From assembly GCA_020343575.1 (NCBI GenBank), contig CP070801.1:340371-345559 (forward strand): a DNA stretch of 5,189 nucleotides, in the 5' to 3' direction. A program made the translations under genes and the position numbers. The DNA is from Candidatus Aenigmatarchaeota archaeon. GTDB taxonomy: Archaea; Aenigmatarchaeota; Aenigmatarchaeia; QMZP01. The first letter of the stretch is position 1. Each line of letters starts with the position of its first letter. The notes beneath the pieces are model-generated. The model was given only the letters and a program-made list of their open reading frames with translations. It was not told the origin of the DNA and did not search any database. Of the stretch, positions 4,893 through 5,189 are shown piece after piece.

Positions 4893-5189
4893 ATGAGCAA
4901 GGCTCTATCAAATTATTACAGGATTTTGTCTAGGAAGGCAAAGCCAAGATTCAAAAACGCGGATCTGGACAGCAAGATAAAAAGGGCTGGGAGGATTCTG
5001 GAAAGCTGCGAATTCTGTGAAAGGGGATGCAGGATAAACAGGGTAAAGGGGGGGCTTGGGTTCTGTGGTGTTGGGAAGGAATGGAGGATCTTTGGAGCGC
5101 ATTCACATTTTGGTGAGGAGGAGGAGCTTATCCCTTCTGGAACATTATTTCTTGCAGGTTGTACCATGAGGTGTGTTTATTGCCAGAAC
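4893..5189 (+). CDS. Radical SAM protein, PflX-like (COG1313), N-terminal 99 residues
   Basis: Radical SAM enzymes cleave S-adenosylmethionine at a [4Fe-4S] cluster to start radical chemistry. The cluster motif C90-x3-C94-x2-C97 (GCTMRCVYCQN) is at the very end of the window, so the barrel and its SAM-binding motifs lie outside. Before it come HFGEEEELIPSGTLFLAG (72-89) and an N-terminal cysteine set, C39-x2-C42-x3-C46-x11-C58 (CEFCERGC ... GFCGVG). This combination is typical of the PflX-like group, named for resemblance to pyruvate formate-lyase activating enzyme but with no established substrate. The N-terminal cysteines may bind a second metal or cluster; that is inference. An in-frame TAA at 4881-4883 fixes the ATG. 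The gene is 32 bp after the RimK-like gene on the same strand. No glycyl-radical enzyme is visible to act as a partner. AmmeMemoRadiSam-type radical SAM proteins are the main alternative. Confidence 0.85.
   Translation, partial: MSKALSNYYRILSRKAKPRFKNADLDSKIKRAGRILESCEFCERGCRINRVKGGLGFCGVGKEWRIFGAHSHFGEEEELIPSGTLFLAGCTMRCVYCQN

Noticed and set aside
4908..5167. Minus-strand open frames opposite the radical SAM gene
   Set aside because: The plus strand holds a clear radical SAM N-terminus with conserved cysteines; the antisense products are Pro/Ser/Phe-rich without motifs.
1..5189. CRISPR array, tRNA, rRNA or toxin-antitoxin module
   Set aside because: No regularly spaced repeats, tRNA-like cloverleaf with conserved T-loop, or rRNA-like sequence was seen by eye. 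The two small genes at 3277 and 3630 do not resemble known toxin or antitoxin families.

Overview
The window holds two unlike pieces of DNA joined near position 712-740. Positions 1 to about 720 encode an internal piece of a bacterial (gammaproteobacterial-looking) cbb3-type cytochrome c oxidase catalytic subunit, CcoN. From about 725 to the end the DNA looks archaeal. It carries a type III RuBisCO, a beta-CASP RNA-processing nuclease and a RimK-like ligase, its genes are very closely spaced, and most starts have an archaeal TATA box about 24-30 bases upstream with no room for a 5' leader. Arginine codons also differ: mostly CGN in the ccoN piece, but AGG/AGA throughout the RuBisCO gene. The small, compact genes and the RuBisCO type suggest an uncultivated archaeon, perhaps of the DPANN superphylum, but lineage cannot be fixed from this window.

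Layout. (1) 1-~720 (+): ccoN fragment, cut at both ends. (2) ~735-1102 (-): first ~120 codons of a metallo-beta-lactamase/beta-CASP RNase; the rest is lost at the junction. (3) 1155-2336 (+): type III RuBisCO large subunit with all catalytic residues but a shortened C-terminus. It diverges from the nuclease gene across 52 bp holding one TATA-like element. (4) 2333-3235 (-): DUF362 protein with two [4Fe-4S] ferredoxin motifs, converging on the RuBisCO gene so that the two stop codons overlap. (5) 3277-4860 (+): a two-helix membrane protein, a basic helical protein and a RimK-type ATP-grasp ligase. (6) 4893-5189 (+): start of a radical SAM protein of the PflX-like (COG1313) type, running off the edge.

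Taken together, the archaeal part links nucleotide/carbon salvage (type III RuBisCO usually acts after AMP phosphorylase and ribose-1,5-bisphosphate isomerase, neither seen here), Fe-S redox chemistry (DUF362-ferredoxin, radical SAM) and peptide or protein modification (RimK-like). Nearly every gene seems to have its own promoter, so this is not an obvious operon. No tRNA, rRNA, CRISPR array, insertion sequence or long repeat was seen, and no gene-free stretch exceeds about 55 bp. I found no convincing new multi-gene system. The points most worth checking are the chimeric junction, the shortened RuBisCO with overlapping stops, and the shared divergent promoter.
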